Source: Kitasatospora sp. MAA4
GTDB taxonomy: Bacteria; Actinomycetota; Actinomycetes; Streptomycetales; Streptomycetaceae
NCBI RefSeq assembly: GCF_029893355.1
Contig: NZ_JARZAI010000009.1
Span: 62,001 to 126,000 of the forward strand
Direction: 5' to 3'
DNA length: 64,000 bases
The number at the start of each line of letters is the position of its first letter. Positions within the stretch are counted from its first letter, which is position 1. Shown one piece after another: positions 1-8,123 of the stretch. A model generated the notes under the pieces. That model was given only the letters and a program-made list of their open reading frames with translations, searched no databases and was not told the DNA's origin. The translations under genes were made by a program, and so were the position numbers.

Positions 1-56
1 GCTACGCCGCCCTGCTGCGCCGCGAAGCCCCGCAGGACGAGGCTGCCGTCGCATAG
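1..56 (+). CDS. C-terminal end of an unidentified protein (partial)
   Basis: A reading frame enters from the left edge (first whole codon at 3) and stops at TAG 54-56. The visible tail reads YAALLRREAPQDEAAVA. It is GC-rich like normal genes of this genome, whereas the DNA right after the stop turns AT-rich. Seventeen residues are too few to assign a family. Confidence 0.5.
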   Translation, partial: YAALLRREAPQDEAAVA

Positions 57-91
57 AAATGTAGATATTCACTATTCTCAAGGCATGTAGA

Positions 92-136
92 AATAGACAC
101 TTCGCTGACTTTTGAAAATGATCGAGAGTGTCTATT
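92..136. repeat. Inverted repeat in an AT-rich intergenic patch (candidate operator)
   Basis: AATAGACAC (92-100) is the exact reverse complement of GTGTCTATT (128-136), separated by 27 bases; with one bulged base the match extends to 13. A second short dyad, TCTAT-N7-ATAGA (131-147), overlaps the right arm. The whole 57-247 gap is strikingly AT-rich for this genome. Such ATAGAC/GTCTAT dyads are common for PadR/MarR-type operators (family knowledge), but no such regulator gene is visible here, so the role is inferred. Confidence 0.4.
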
Positions 137-247
137 CTAGAGATAGATGATGATTAAATTGAGATGAGCTCTCCTCTGCCTGAGTGGCCAGGTTCGTTGC
201 TAGGCTCAGATGATCCCTTGGGTCTGTTTGGGAATGGATCGAACTGA

Positions 248-940
248 ATGGTGCGCGCAATGAAACGGGAAACCCAGATTTTGCCTCGCCGGAACCCAGT
301 TGCTCCCAAGCGACTAACCTCCCTGCGGCTTGCCGAAATGCCCCGTGACGACCTGGAGGATGACGCGGTCATCAGGGGAGTCCGGTACGACCGCACCGAC
401 CTGGCCGACCGGGAGGCCGAGGCCGTCGAGGCCGAACAGTGCCAGTTCGACGGCACGCGGCTCACCGGCGCGATCCTGCGGCGCTCTCAGCTCTCGGACG
501 CCGTGTTCACGTCCTGCGACTTCGCCAGCGTGCGCGCGCAGGACGTCTCGCTGCTGCGGAGCGCCGTGACCTCCAGCCGTTTCACGGGTTCCTCCTGGGA
601 CAGCGGGAATTTCCGCGACGTGGTCTTCGAGTCGTGTCGGATGGATTTCGTGTTCTTCCGTCACTCGAAGTTCAGGACCGTGGTGTTCCGGGACTGCAAC
701 GTCCAGCAGGCCGACTTCCAGCGCGCCGAGCTGCGCGACGTCCGCTTCGAGAACTGCGACCTGACCGGAGCCCAGTTCGCTCACCTGGACTCGCAGAACC
801 TCCGTTTCGAGGGCTGCACCATGATCGATGTGGGAGGCTCGATGAGCCTCAAAGGCGCAACCGTGCAAGGCGGAGGGTCTGTCGAACTGGCGTTCAGCCT
901 TGCTTGGGAGGTCGGGATCAGGTTCGGGCCGGATTATTAG
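248..940 (+). CDS. Pentapeptide-repeat protein
   Basis: 230 residues. From about residue 50 to 195 the sequence follows the five-residue rhythm of pentapeptide repeats, with F/L at the central position and A/S/C/T two before it (for example CQFDGTRLTGAILRRSQLSD and ADFQRAELRDVRFENCDLTG). This predicts a right-handed quadrilateral beta-helix. Some members (Qnr/MfpA) mimic DNA and protect gyrase, but most are uncharacterised and nothing here decides the role. No signal peptide or membrane segment is seen. Two in-frame ATGs (248 and 260) are possible starts; neither has a strong ribosome site. The first 30 residues are basic and non-repetitive. It follows the AT-rich gap and may be an acquired gene. 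Confidence 0.75.
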   Translation: MVRAMKRETQILPRRNPVAPKRLTSLRLAEMPRDDLEDDAVIRGVRYDRTDLADREAEAVEAEQCQFDGTRLTGAILRRSQLSDAVFTSCDFASVRAQDVSLLRSAVTSSRFTGSSWDSGNFRDVVFESCRMDFVFFRHSKFRTVVFRDCNVQQADFQRAELRDVRFENCDLTGAQFAHLDSQNLRFEGCTMIDVGGSMSLKGATVQGGGSVELAFSLAWEVGIRFGPDY

Positions 941-1028
941 GGTGTGTCGGATCGGGGCGGGGGTGTTCGTTGTCATGGTGAGCGGGCGCCCGCCAGGGGC
1001 GTCCCCGAAGCGCAGGAGATGATCCGCG

Positions 1029-1352
1029 ATGCAGTACCTGTTTTCCGTGATCACCGACAAGTCCACCCTCGCCGACCCGGAGGAGATGGCTGCGATCGAC
1101 GTGTTCAACAGCCGCCTCCAGGCTGAGGGTTACTGGGTCTTCGCCGGTGGCCTCGGAGGGCCCGACACAGCCACCACGATCGACAACCGGGGTGCGGAGG
1201 CGATGGTCACCGATGGGCCGTTCCTGGAGTCGAAGGAGTACCTCATCGGCTTCTGGATCATCGAGGCTCCCGACCTCGACGTGGCGCTCAAGCTCGCAAC
1301 CGAGGGGTCGAAGGCCTGCAACCGCAAGCTCGAGGTGCGGCCGTTCCTGTGA
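1029..1352 (+). CDS. YCII/DGPF-domain protein
   Basis: 107 residues with the YCII-like (PCG/DGPF) fold: MQYLFSVITD start and the diagnostic DGPF motif near residue 63 (TDGPFLESKEYLIGF). The function of the family is unknown; members are small cytoplasmic ferredoxin-like proteins. A ribosome site (AGGAG) lies 9-10 bases before the ATG. It ends 11 bases before the ECF sigma gene and is surely cotranscribed with it. DGPF proteins next to ECF42 sigma factors are a recognised actinobacterial pairing, so this is probably a modulator or client of the sigma factor (inference). Confidence 0.85.
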   Translation: MQYLFSVITDKSTLADPEEMAAIDVFNSRLQAEGYWVFAGGLGGPDTATTIDNRGAEAMVTDGPFLESKEYLIGFWIIEAPDLDVALKLATEGSKACNRKLEVRPFL

Positions 1353-1362
1353 GCGTGAGCGC

Positions 1363-2607
1363 GTGATCGACGTCCGGGAGGCGATCACCCGGGCCCACCG
1401 CGAGGAGTGGGCGCGGGTGGTCGCCGCCCTGACCAGGCGGTTCGGGGACCTCGACATCGCCGAGGAGGCGGCGGCCGACGCGTTCACGACCGCCGTCGAG
1501 CGGTGGCCGGCCGACGGCGTACCGCCCAACCCCGGTGCCTGGCTGACGATGACCGCCCACCGCAAGGCCATCGACCGGATCCGGCGGGAGAACAAGCGCG
1601 ACGACAAGCAGAGGGAGGCTCAGATGTCGTACGACGACCCGGGCGACCCGCCTGAGCCTCCCGGGCCCATCGACGACGACCGGCTCCGGTTGATCTTCAC
1701 CTGCTGCCACCCGGCGCTCGCGATGGAGACCCGAGTGGCGCTGACGCTGCGCATGGTCGGCGGTCTGACCATGGCCGAGATCGCCCGGGCCTTCCTGGTG
1801 GGGGAGAGTGCCATGGGGCAGCGGATCACCCGCGCGAAGGCCAAGATCAAGAAGGCTCGCATCCCCTATCGAGTGCCGTCCGCGGAGGATCTGCCGGCAC
1901 GCGTCTGCGGCGTACTCGCGGTCCTCTTCCTCGTCTTCAACGAGGGCTACCTGGCGACCGGCCCCGACACCGATCCCGTCCGTCACGAGCTGACCGCCGA
2001 GGCGATCCGGCTCACCCGCCTGGTCCGTGCCCTCATGCCGCAGGACGGCGAGGTGGCCGGGTTGCTGGCGCTGATGCTGCTCACCGAGGCCCGCCGCAGC
2101 GCCCGGGTCTCGCCGAGCGGCGAACTGGTCGCCCTCGACGAGCAGGACCGCGGGGCGTGGGACGCGGCGCTGATCGCCGAGGGCCATCGGCTGGTGCGCG
2201 AGCGCCTGGCCACCGGTGCGGCTCCGGGGCGCTACCAGATCCTCGCGGCGATCAACGCCGTGCACACCTCGGCCCGCGACGTCCACGACACCGACTGGTC
2301 GCAGGTCCTCGCCCTCTACGACCAGCTCGCCCGCCTCGACCCCTCGCCGATCGTCGCCCTCAACCGAGCCGTCGCCGTCGCCGAGCTCGACGGCCCGCGG
2401 GTGGCGCTGGCGCTCGTCGACCGTCTCGCGGACGACTTGGCCGGCTATCACGCCTACCACGCGACCCGCGCCGACCTGCTGCGTCGGCTGGGCAGCAACC
2501 GGGAGGCACGCGCGGCCTACGACAGAGCGGCCGAGCTGGCAGGCAACACCGCCGAGACCGCCTACCTCACCCGCCGCCGCGACCAGCTGCGGCAGTCCCG
2601 CGGATGA
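1363..2607 (+). CDS. ECF42-type RNA polymerase sigma factor with C-terminal TPR-like extension
   Basis: About 414 residues from a GTG start. Region 2 covers about residues 10-70 (ALTRRFGDLDIAEEAAADAF, DRIRRENKR) and region 4 about 105-160 (LTLRMVGGLTMAEIARAF, RITRAKAKIKKA). The remaining 230 residues are helical and end in TPR-like pairs (ALYDQLARLDPSPIVALNRA). This architecture (DUF6596/TPR tail, no anti-sigma) is that of ECF42. GTG 1363 was chosen because it starts just after the YCII stop and gives VIDVREAITRAHREEW, the normal N-terminus; upstream in-frame codons would overlap the YCII gene. In this group the C-terminal tail, not an anti-sigma factor, is thought to control activity. The stop is one base from the convergent DUF4419 gene. 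Confidence 0.88.
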   Translation: MIDVREAITRAHREEWARVVAALTRRFGDLDIAEEAAADAFTTAVERWPADGVPPNPGAWLTMTAHRKAIDRIRRENKRDDKQREAQMSYDDPGDPPEPPGPIDDDRLRLIFTCCHPALAMETRVALTLRMVGGLTMAEIARAFLVGESAMGQRITRAKAKIKKARIPYRVPSAEDLPARVCGVLAVLFLVFNEGYLATGPDTDPVRHELTAEAIRLTRLVRALMPQDGEVAGLLALMLLTEARRSARVSPSGELVALDEQDRGAWDAALIAEGHRLVRERLATGAAPGRYQILAAINAVHTSARDVHDTDWSQVLALYDQLARLDPSPIVALNRAVAVAELDGPRVALALVDRLADDLAGYHAYHATRADLLRRLGSNREARAAYDRAAELAGNTAETAYLTRRRDQLRQSRG

Positions 2608-2608
2608 T

Positions 2609-3934
2609 CTAGAGTGCCAGCGCCCGCAGCGCGTAGTCGAGGTCAGGGCCGTAGTTGGCCCAGCACTGGATGTCGCCGACGTCGGACACGAGGTCGCCGC
2701 CGTACCAGTTGCCGTCCTCGGCCTGCACCGCGCAGGTCCCGTCGAGGCTGATCGCACGGTCGGCCCGGAGGGGCTCGCCGTGCAGGGTGACGGTGCCGAG
2801 GGTGGTGAGAAGCCGAGCCTCCGGGCAGTCGGTGACGCGCTGGACGTCGGCCATGGTCCACGGCTCGGGCAGCTGCTCGTCGCCGATCTCGCCAGCGGGG
2901 AGCAGTTCCACCACGGCGTTGCCGAGGCGCGGCCGGACCCACTCACCGTCGCGTTCGATGCCGAGCACACCGCCGAGGAAGGCCATCTCGACGGTGCCGG
3001 CGGGTGTCTCCCAGCGGTAGGGGACGCGGGAGACGTGCGAGGGGAAGTCCGCCTCGTCGGTGGTTCCCGGGCCGAACGACTCCTTGGGCGACGGTCCGTC
3101 GTCGGTGTACTGGTGGGCGAAGAACGCGGTGATCCAGCCCGTGACCCATTCGCCGCCGGACCCTGACTTCCACTTGTAGAACGAACGCCAGAACTCCTGG
3201 TCGACACCCTGCCCCGAGGCCGTCGCGCTGATCGCCTCCAGCACCGGGTGCAGGGCGGCGAACCAGGGCCGCAGGCCGTCGAATCGCTCTTCCAGCCCTC
3301 GCACCCTCGTCGCGAGCAGCTGCCAGTCCTCGTCCGTGCCCTCCAGGCGGATCCTGGGAATGCCGCAGAGCGAGACCCACCGGAACCGGTAGTACGGGCT
3401 GGCCGCGTCCATCAACGCCACCAGCACGGCCGTGGCGTCGGCGGGGGTGGTGGTCGAGAAGGCGGGCTGGAACAGGTCGGCCATCGCATCGCCGATGCGG
3501 TCACGCAGGGGCTGCTGCACCAGGTTGATCGAGCGCTGCCAGTCCAGCGCGGCCAGGTCGTCGTGGACGGTGATGGTCTGCTGGTACCCGGGCGTGTCGG
3601 TGAAGAGTTCCGCGTAGGTGCCGGAGTTCAGGCGGATGTGGACGGCCACCTCGTGCACGACGGCGTACCAGAGCAGTTCGGGTGACAGGCTCAGCGGCAG
3701 GTGGGCCGTGAAGCACAGGTGGGCGGCGCGCAGCAGCAGGCTGGAGTCGGGCTCGGCGCTCTCCGGGGCGTCGGTGGGCCGGCCGAGGAGGCGATCGGCG
3801 CTGCGATGGTGGAACCGCACCCGGTCGCGGAGGACGGCCCGCAGGAAGCGCTCGTTGCCGAGTTCGGTGAGTTCGGACGCGAGCCGAGCGGCGTCGGCGT
3901 CCTCGGCGAGCGGCAGGTCGATCTCGAAAGCCAT
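2609..3934 (-). CDS. DUF4419 domain-containing protein
   Basis: 441 residues, soluble, no signal peptide. Characteristic features include LLWYAVVHEVAVHIRLNS near residue 90, a WITAFFAHQY segment near 255 and a C-terminal PRLGNAVVELLPAGEIGDEQ region, matching the DUF4419 family. That family is found scattered in fungi and bacteria with no established function. It is transcribed leftward, convergent with the ECF42 gene (1-base gap), and has no obvious partner; the next gene on its strand starts 31 bases upstream of it and may be in the same transcript. Confidence 0.75.
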   Translation of the reverse strand: MAFEIDLPLAEDADAARLASELTELGNERFLRAVLRDRVRFHHRSADRLLGRPTDAPESAEPDSSLLLRAAHLCFTAHLPLSLSPELLWYAVVHEVAVHIRLNSGTYAELFTDTPGYQQTITVHDDLAALDWQRSINLVQQPLRDRIGDAMADLFQPAFSTTTPADATAVLVALMDAASPYYRFRWVSLCGIPRIRLEGTDEDWQLLATRVRGLEERFDGLRPWFAALHPVLEAISATASGQGVDQEFWRSFYKWKSGSGGEWVTGWITAFFAHQYTDDGPSPKESFGPGTTDEADFPSHVSRVPYRWETPAGTVEMAFLGGVLGIERDGEWVRPRLGNAVVELLPAGEIGDEQLPEPWTMADVQRVTDCPEARLLTTLGTVTLHGEPLRADRAISLDGTCAVQAEDGNWYGGDLVSDVGDIQCWANYGPDLDYALRALAL

Positions 3935-3964
3935 CCGTGTCCCCCGGAAACTGTGGCGAGTGGC

Positions 3965-4633
3965 TCAGGCGGCCTTGGGGAGTTCGTTGTAGACCTCGGC
4001 GAGTTCCTGGCCGGAGAGGGCGTGGACGGCGCGCATGACCTCGTCGGTGACTTCGCGGCGGGCCTTGGCGGAGCGCTGCTGGCCGTGGTACTCGGAGAAG
4101 TCGAGGGGCTCGCCGAAGCGGACGGTGACGCGGCGCACGCGGGGGATGCGGGTGCCGACGGGCTGGAGGTTCTCGGTGCCCTCCAGGGCGACCGGGACGA
4201 CGGGGACGCCGGCGGTCATCGCCAGCCAGGCGACGCCGGTCTTGCCGCGGTAGAGGCGGCCGTCGCGCGATCGGGTGCCCTCGGGGTAGATGCCGAAGGC
4301 CTCGCCGGCTTCCAGGACCTCCAGGGCGGCGTCCAGGGCGGCCTGGGCGAGGTGGATGGTGCCGCGCTCGACGGGGATGGCGTTGATCGCGTCGAAGAAC
4401 GCCCGGGAGAGCCGGCCGCGCAGCCCCTCGCCCTGCCAGTACTCGGCCTTGGCCAGGAAGCGGACCGGACGCGGTGCGGTCAGCGGGATCACCACGCTGT
4501 CGATGAAGGACAGGTGATTGCTCGCCAGGATCACCCCGCCCTTGCGCGGCACGTTCTCCAGGCCCTCGATGACAGGCCGGTAGACGGCCTTCGCGAGCGG
4601 CTTGAACGCGAGCTTGGTGATGAGGTTGATCAT
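3965..4633 (-). CDS. 1-acyl-sn-glycerol-3-phosphate acyltransferase (PlsC family)
   Basis: 222 residues. The acyltransferase motifs are present: NHLSFID (residues about 39-45, the HxxxxD catalytic motif) and YPEGTRSRDG (about 115-124, phosphate-binding EGTRS). The role is to acylate lysophosphatidic acid at sn-2 in membrane phospholipid synthesis; exact acceptor unproven. The ATG at 4633 is preceded by GGGGAGGG seven bases away, so upstream extension is unlikely. It lies head-to-head with the antiporter across 225 bases. Confidence 0.88.
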   Translation of the reverse strand: MINLITKLAFKPLAKAVYRPVIEGLENVPRKGGVILASNHLSFIDSVVIPLTAPRPVRFLAKAEYWQGEGLRGRLSRAFFDAINAIPVERGTIHLAQAALDAALEVLEAGEAFGIYPEGTRSRDGRLYRGKTGVAWLAMTAGVPVVPVALEGTENLQPVGTRIPRVRRVTVRFGEPLDFSEYHGQQRSAKARREVTDEVMRAVHALSGQELAEVYNELPKAA

Positions 4634-4800
4634 GGTCCCTCCCCGGGCACCGGCCTGCGTGGATCGGCTCGTCGCGGGCGCCGTGCCGGGGCATTTCCCG
4701 ACCGCACAGTACGACATTCGTTGAGTCTTCGGCGGGTCGGCCCCACCTGGCCGGCACCTGGTGACCAGGCAAAAGCCCGAAGTGACGCGCCGACGGTTCA

Positions 4801-4806
4801 TACAAT
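4801..4806 (+). promoter_or_regulatory. Candidate -10 element (TACAAT) before the antiporter
   Basis: TACAAT lies 52 bases before the antiporter GTG in a locally AT-richer stretch. No good -35 hexamer is found 16-18 bases upstream, so this is only a weak promoter call. Confidence 0.3.
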
Positions 4807-4858
4807 AAGCGGGCCGAGCCGCCCGAGGGGCTCGATCCCGGGGGGAGGCGTTGTCAGC

Positions 4859-6445
4859 GTGAGCGGTGTCACAACGGTGCTGCTGCTGGTCGTCCTGGCC
4901 ACCGCGGTGGCCACCGGCGCCCGGCACTGGAGCATTCCCGCGCCGTCCCTGCTGGTGGTCGCCGGGGTGCTGGCCGGGCTGCTGCCGTTCGTCCCGCGGA
5001 TCACCGTGCCGCCGGAGGTGATCAGCGTGGCGGTGCTGCCGCCGCTGCTCTACGCCTCCGCGGAGGAGATCTCCTGGCGCGAGCTGAAGGCGGTCTGGCG
5101 CCCTGTCACGGTGCTGGCCCTGGGCCTGGTGCTGGCCTCGGCGTTCACCGTGGGCGCGCTCGCCGCGGCGCTCACCCCGCTCTCCCCGGCGATGGCCTTC
5201 GTGCTCGGCGCGGTGCTGGCCAGCACCGACCCGGTGGCCGTCACCGCGCTGGGCCGCAAACTGGCGCTGCCGCCGCGGGTGCAGACCCTGGTGCAGTCCG
5301 AGAGCCTCTTCAACGACGCCACCAGCCTGGTGCTGTTCAAGGTCGCGGTCAGCCTGGCCGTGACGGCGGGTTCGGTCTCGCTGGTCTCGGCGGCCGGGGA
5401 GTTCGTGCTGCTGGCGGGCGGCGGGGCGGTGGTCGGCCTGCTGGTGGCGGCGGTGGTCGGGTTCATCCGGGCGCGTACCGAGGACCCGGTGCTGGAGACC
5501 GTCACGGCGCTGGTCACCCCGTACGCGGCCTACGTGCTGGCCGAGGATCTGCACACCTCGGGCGTGACGGCCGTGGTGGTGGCCGGGGTGGCGCTCGGCG
5601 CGCGCGGGCACCGGCTGACCAACGCCCGGATCCGGCTCCAGGTGCACGCCGTCTACCGCACGGTGGTCTTCATGCTGGAGAGCGTGGTCTTCGCGCTGAT
5701 CGGCCTCGAACTGCCCGGGTTGATCGACGACCTGTCCCGGGACGGCGGCGGCGACTGGCTCTGGCAGGCGCTGCTGATCGGCCTGGCGCTGATCGTGGTC
5801 CGGCTGCTCTGGATCTTCCCGACCGCCTGGATCGCGCACCGCCAGCGCACCCCCAAGGGCCGCACCCGGCTCAACTGGCGGGTGCCGGCCGTGCTGACCT
5901 GGGCCGGCACCCGGGGGGTGATGCCACTGGCAGCCGCGTTGACGATCCCGCTGCTGACGAGGGCCGGGACGCCGCTGCACGACCGCGAACTGGCGCTGGT
6001 GCTCACCACGGCCGTCGTCGCGTTCACCCTGGTCGTCCAGGGCTTCACGCTCGCACCCGTGGTGCGCGCCTCGGGCATCGCGCTGGAGCCGGAGGCCACC
6101 GCCCGGGAGGAGGCGCAGGCGGCCAAGGCGGTGCTGCGGGCGGCGTCGGAGCGGCTGGACGAGATGATCGACGCCGAGGGCGTGTCCGACGTGGTGGCCG
6201 AGCGGATGCGCCGCGACCTCGCGGCCCGGCTGGACCACGCCCGGATGCGGCTCTGCGGCGAAGAGCCGTCCGAGGACGAGGACGAGGTCACCCTGACCGC
6301 CTACCGCCGCCTGCGCCGCGACCTGATAGCGGTCGAGACCGCCGAGCTGCGCCGGCTCTACGAGGACCACCGGATCAGCGACGCGACCCGGGGCGCCCTG
6401 CAGCACACCCTGGACCTGGAGGAGGCCGGGCTCGGCGAGCCGTGA
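4859..6445 (+). CDS. Na+/H+ antiporter, CPA1/NhaP family
   Basis: 528 residues from GTG 4859, preceded by GGGGGGAGG ten bases upstream. About 12 hydrophobic helices span residues 5-400. TDPVA (about 123-127) and SESLFNDATSLVLF (about 147-160, with the paired Asn-Asp) are the ion-binding motifs of CPA1 exchangers. A basic/acidic cytoplasmic tail of about 130 residues follows (EEAQAAKAVLRAASERLDEM onward), typical of the actinobacterial branch. It should exchange cytosolic Na+ (or K+) for protons at the plasma membrane. Convergent with the glycosyltransferase, 8-base gap. Confidence 0.88.
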   Translation: MSGVTTVLLLVVLATAVATGARHWSIPAPSLLVVAGVLAGLLPFVPRITVPPEVISVAVLPPLLYASAEEISWRELKAVWRPVTVLALGLVLASAFTVGALAAALTPLSPAMAFVLGAVLASTDPVAVTALGRKLALPPRVQTLVQSESLFNDATSLVLFKVAVSLAVTAGSVSLVSAAGEFVLLAGGGAVVGLLVAAVVGFIRARTEDPVLETVTALVTPYAAYVLAEDLHTSGVTAVVVAGVALGARGHRLTNARIRLQVHAVYRTVVFMLESVVFALIGLELPGLIDDLSRDGGGDWLWQALLIGLALIVVRLLWIFPTAWIAHRQRTPKGRTRLNWRVPAVLTWAGTRGVMPLAAALTIPLLTRAGTPLHDRELALVLTTAVVAFTLVVQGFTLAPVVRASGIALEPEATAREEAQAAKAVLRAASERLDEMIDAEGVSDVVAERMRRDLAARLDHARMRLCGEEPSEDEDEVTLTAYRRLRRDLIAVETAELRRLYEDHRISDATRGALQHTLDLEEAGLGEP

Positions 6446-6453
6446 CAGAGGCG

Positions 6454-7494
6454 CTACGCGCTGCGGCGCAGGGTGCGGGTGAGGGAGGTCTTCAGGGTGC
6501 GCGGCAGCCGGCCGGTGCGGCGCAGCTCGTCGTAGGCGAAGCGGGCGTCGCGGGCGGCCAGCCGGTAGCGGAGGCCGGTGACGCCGCCGGGGAAGCGGTA
6601 GCCGTCCGGGCGGTGCCGGGCGAAGTGCGCGGCGATCCGGTGGAAGAAGTCCCTGCGCAGCTCGGCGGGGACCAGGCCGGGGGAGTCGTAGACGGTCAGC
6701 GCCTGCTTGACGGTGCGCTCGAAGACCAGCGGGCGCAGCTCGCTGGGCCGCCGGTCCAGGAAGGCGAAGATCGCGTCGTACTGGGCGAAGGCGTCGGCGT
6801 GCTTGGCGGAGGAGGTCGCGGTGATCGCGCCCGGGCGGCCGCGGCGGTAGTTGTAGCAGGCGCGGTCGAGGTAGCGCAGGCGCGCGGCGGCGAGCAGTGC
6901 CGGATAGGTGAGTGAGATGTCCTCGTAGTAGCCGCGTCCGAAGGAGACGTCCAGGCTGTCCAGGTAGTCCTTGCGGAAGATCTTGTTCCAGACCGACATC
7001 ACGCTCTGCAGCAGCGCCGGGTGCTCGGCGAGGGTGCAGCCGGCCTCCAGCGGCGAGCCGGCCAGCACGCGGCGCCAGGGGTTGGGCTCGGTGCTCCCGT
7101 CCGGGTAGACGTGGGTGAAGCCGGTGAGCAGGACGTCGACGGGCTGCTCGGTGGCGCGCTCGGCGCGCAGCTCGGCGAGGACGGCGTCGAGCGCGCCGTC
7201 GGGGAGCCAGTCGTCGCTGTCGACGAACCAGACGTACTCGCCGTGCACGTCGGGCAGGGCGGCCGTCCGTGCGCCGCCCAGGCCCTGGTTCTCGGTCAGG
7301 TGCAGGACGCGCAGGCGCGGGTCGCGGGCCGCGTACTCGTCCAGGATCCGGCCGCAGTCGTCGGGGGTGCGGTCGTCGACCGCGATCACCTCGAACTCCT
7401 GGCTCGGCTGGTCGCCCAGGACGGAGTCCAGGCAGCGGGGCAAGAACTTCTCCACGCCGTGGACGGGCAACACGATGCTGAGGAGGGGGCGCAC
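6454..7494 (-). CDS. Family 2 glycosyltransferase
   Basis: 346 residues from GTG 7494 (GGAGACAGG about 8 bases upstream). GT-A fold signatures: LLSIVLPVHGVEKFLPRCLD at the N-terminus, IAVDDRTPDDC (about 37-47) and the DXD-like FVDSDDWLPDG (about 90-100). The C-terminal half is helical and basic. Streptomycete relatives are often the N-terminal module of CDP-glycerol:polyol glycerophosphotransferases of wall teichoic acid synthesis; here it stands alone, so the acceptor is unknown. No membrane segment is evident. Confidence 0.82.
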   Translation of the reverse strand: MRPLLSIVLPVHGVEKFLPRCLDSVLGDQPSQEFEVIAVDDRTPDDCGRILDEYAARDPRLRVLHLTENQGLGGARTAALPDVHGEYVWFVDSDDWLPDGALDAVLAELRAERATEQPVDVLLTGFTHVYPDGSTEPNPWRRVLAGSPLEAGCTLAEHPALLQSVMSVWNKIFRKDYLDSLDVSFGRGYYEDISLTYPALLAAARLRYLDRACYNYRRGRPGAITATSSAKHADAFAQYDAIFAFLDRRPSELRPLVFERTVKQALTVYDSPGLVPAELRRDFFHRIAAHFARHRPDGYRFPGGVTGLRYRLAARDARFAYDELRRTGRLPRTLKTSLTRTLRRSA

Positions 7495-7542
7495 GCTGTT
7501 CCTGTCTCCACGGTGGGGCCGGGTGGCGGTGGAGGGCCCACT

Positions 7543-7711
7543 CTAGTGCCGCGTCAGGCAACCTTTGCCCGGCGAGGAGCGGCGTCCGGTGCGTGCTCTC
7601 GGCGTGCCGGGCGGAAGTCCTCGTACTGGACGTACTTGGGCTTTCGTCCGGTGCGGCGAGAGTGCGTGCCGGGCGTCGCGACGGGGCGAAGGTTGCCTGA
7701 CGCGGCACTAG
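7543..7711. mobile_element. 161-bp MITE-like element with 24-bp terminal inverted repeats, flanked by CTAG
   Basis: Terminal repeats at 7547-7570 and 7684-7707 match at 23 of 24 positions (outer end TGCCGCGTCAGGCAACCTT). Both outer ends abut CTAG (7543-7546 and 7708-7711), fitting a YTAR-type target duplication as made by IS701 and IS5-subgroup elements. The interior carries no transposase gene, but the minus strand has one open frame ending at a TGA inside the left repeat and reading RRTGRKPKYVQYEDFRPARR, which resembles the basic tail of a transposase. It looks like a non-autonomous deletion derivative. Confidence 0.8.
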
Positions 7712-8014
7712 CGACCGCCGGTGCCACCGCCCGTGCGGCGGGGGCACCGGCAGCCTGTTGGCGGCCCGGCCGACCCTCGGCGGCCGACCGCCGGTCCGTC
7801 CACCTTGGTCGAGCCGGGTCACCGCAGCATTGAGGTGGCCGGACAGTGGCTCAGGGGTGGCGGAAGGAGAAACAGGAGACACCATCATGCGTTCATCAGT
7901 CGAACGACTGTAAGGACCGCAGAGCCGTGATTCCTGCTAAGTCAGATACTGCTTGGACGTAACAGCCACGTCAATCCCCTGTGTGCGTTCGGTTTCCGAA
8001 TATTTCTCTTCAGC

Positions 8015-8048
8015 CGGTCGAGAGTCGGTCGAGAGTTCGGTCGAGGTC
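8015..8048. repeat. Three short direct repeats, CGGTCGAG(AG)T
   Basis: CGGTCGAGAGT occurs at 8015 and 8026, with a third degenerate copy CGGTCGAGGTC at 8038; the period is 11-12 bases. They sit about 80-110 bases upstream of the membrane-protein start, so they may be helix-phased binding sites, or chance in GC-rich DNA. Confidence 0.35.
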
Positions 8049-8123
8049 ATTGCCGGGGGTCCGCGCAGCTCCTATATTGACGCGCAGTCTCATAGTGGCC
8101 GCCCACCACCGTACGGAGCGCCG

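Noticed and set aside
3965..7888. Very long open frame on the minus strand (over 1300 codons)
   Set aside because: Its upstream two thirds are opposite the antiporter and glycosyltransferase genes and are Arg/Pro/Ala-rich shadow translation of high-GC DNA. Only the final 222 codons (PlsC) are real.
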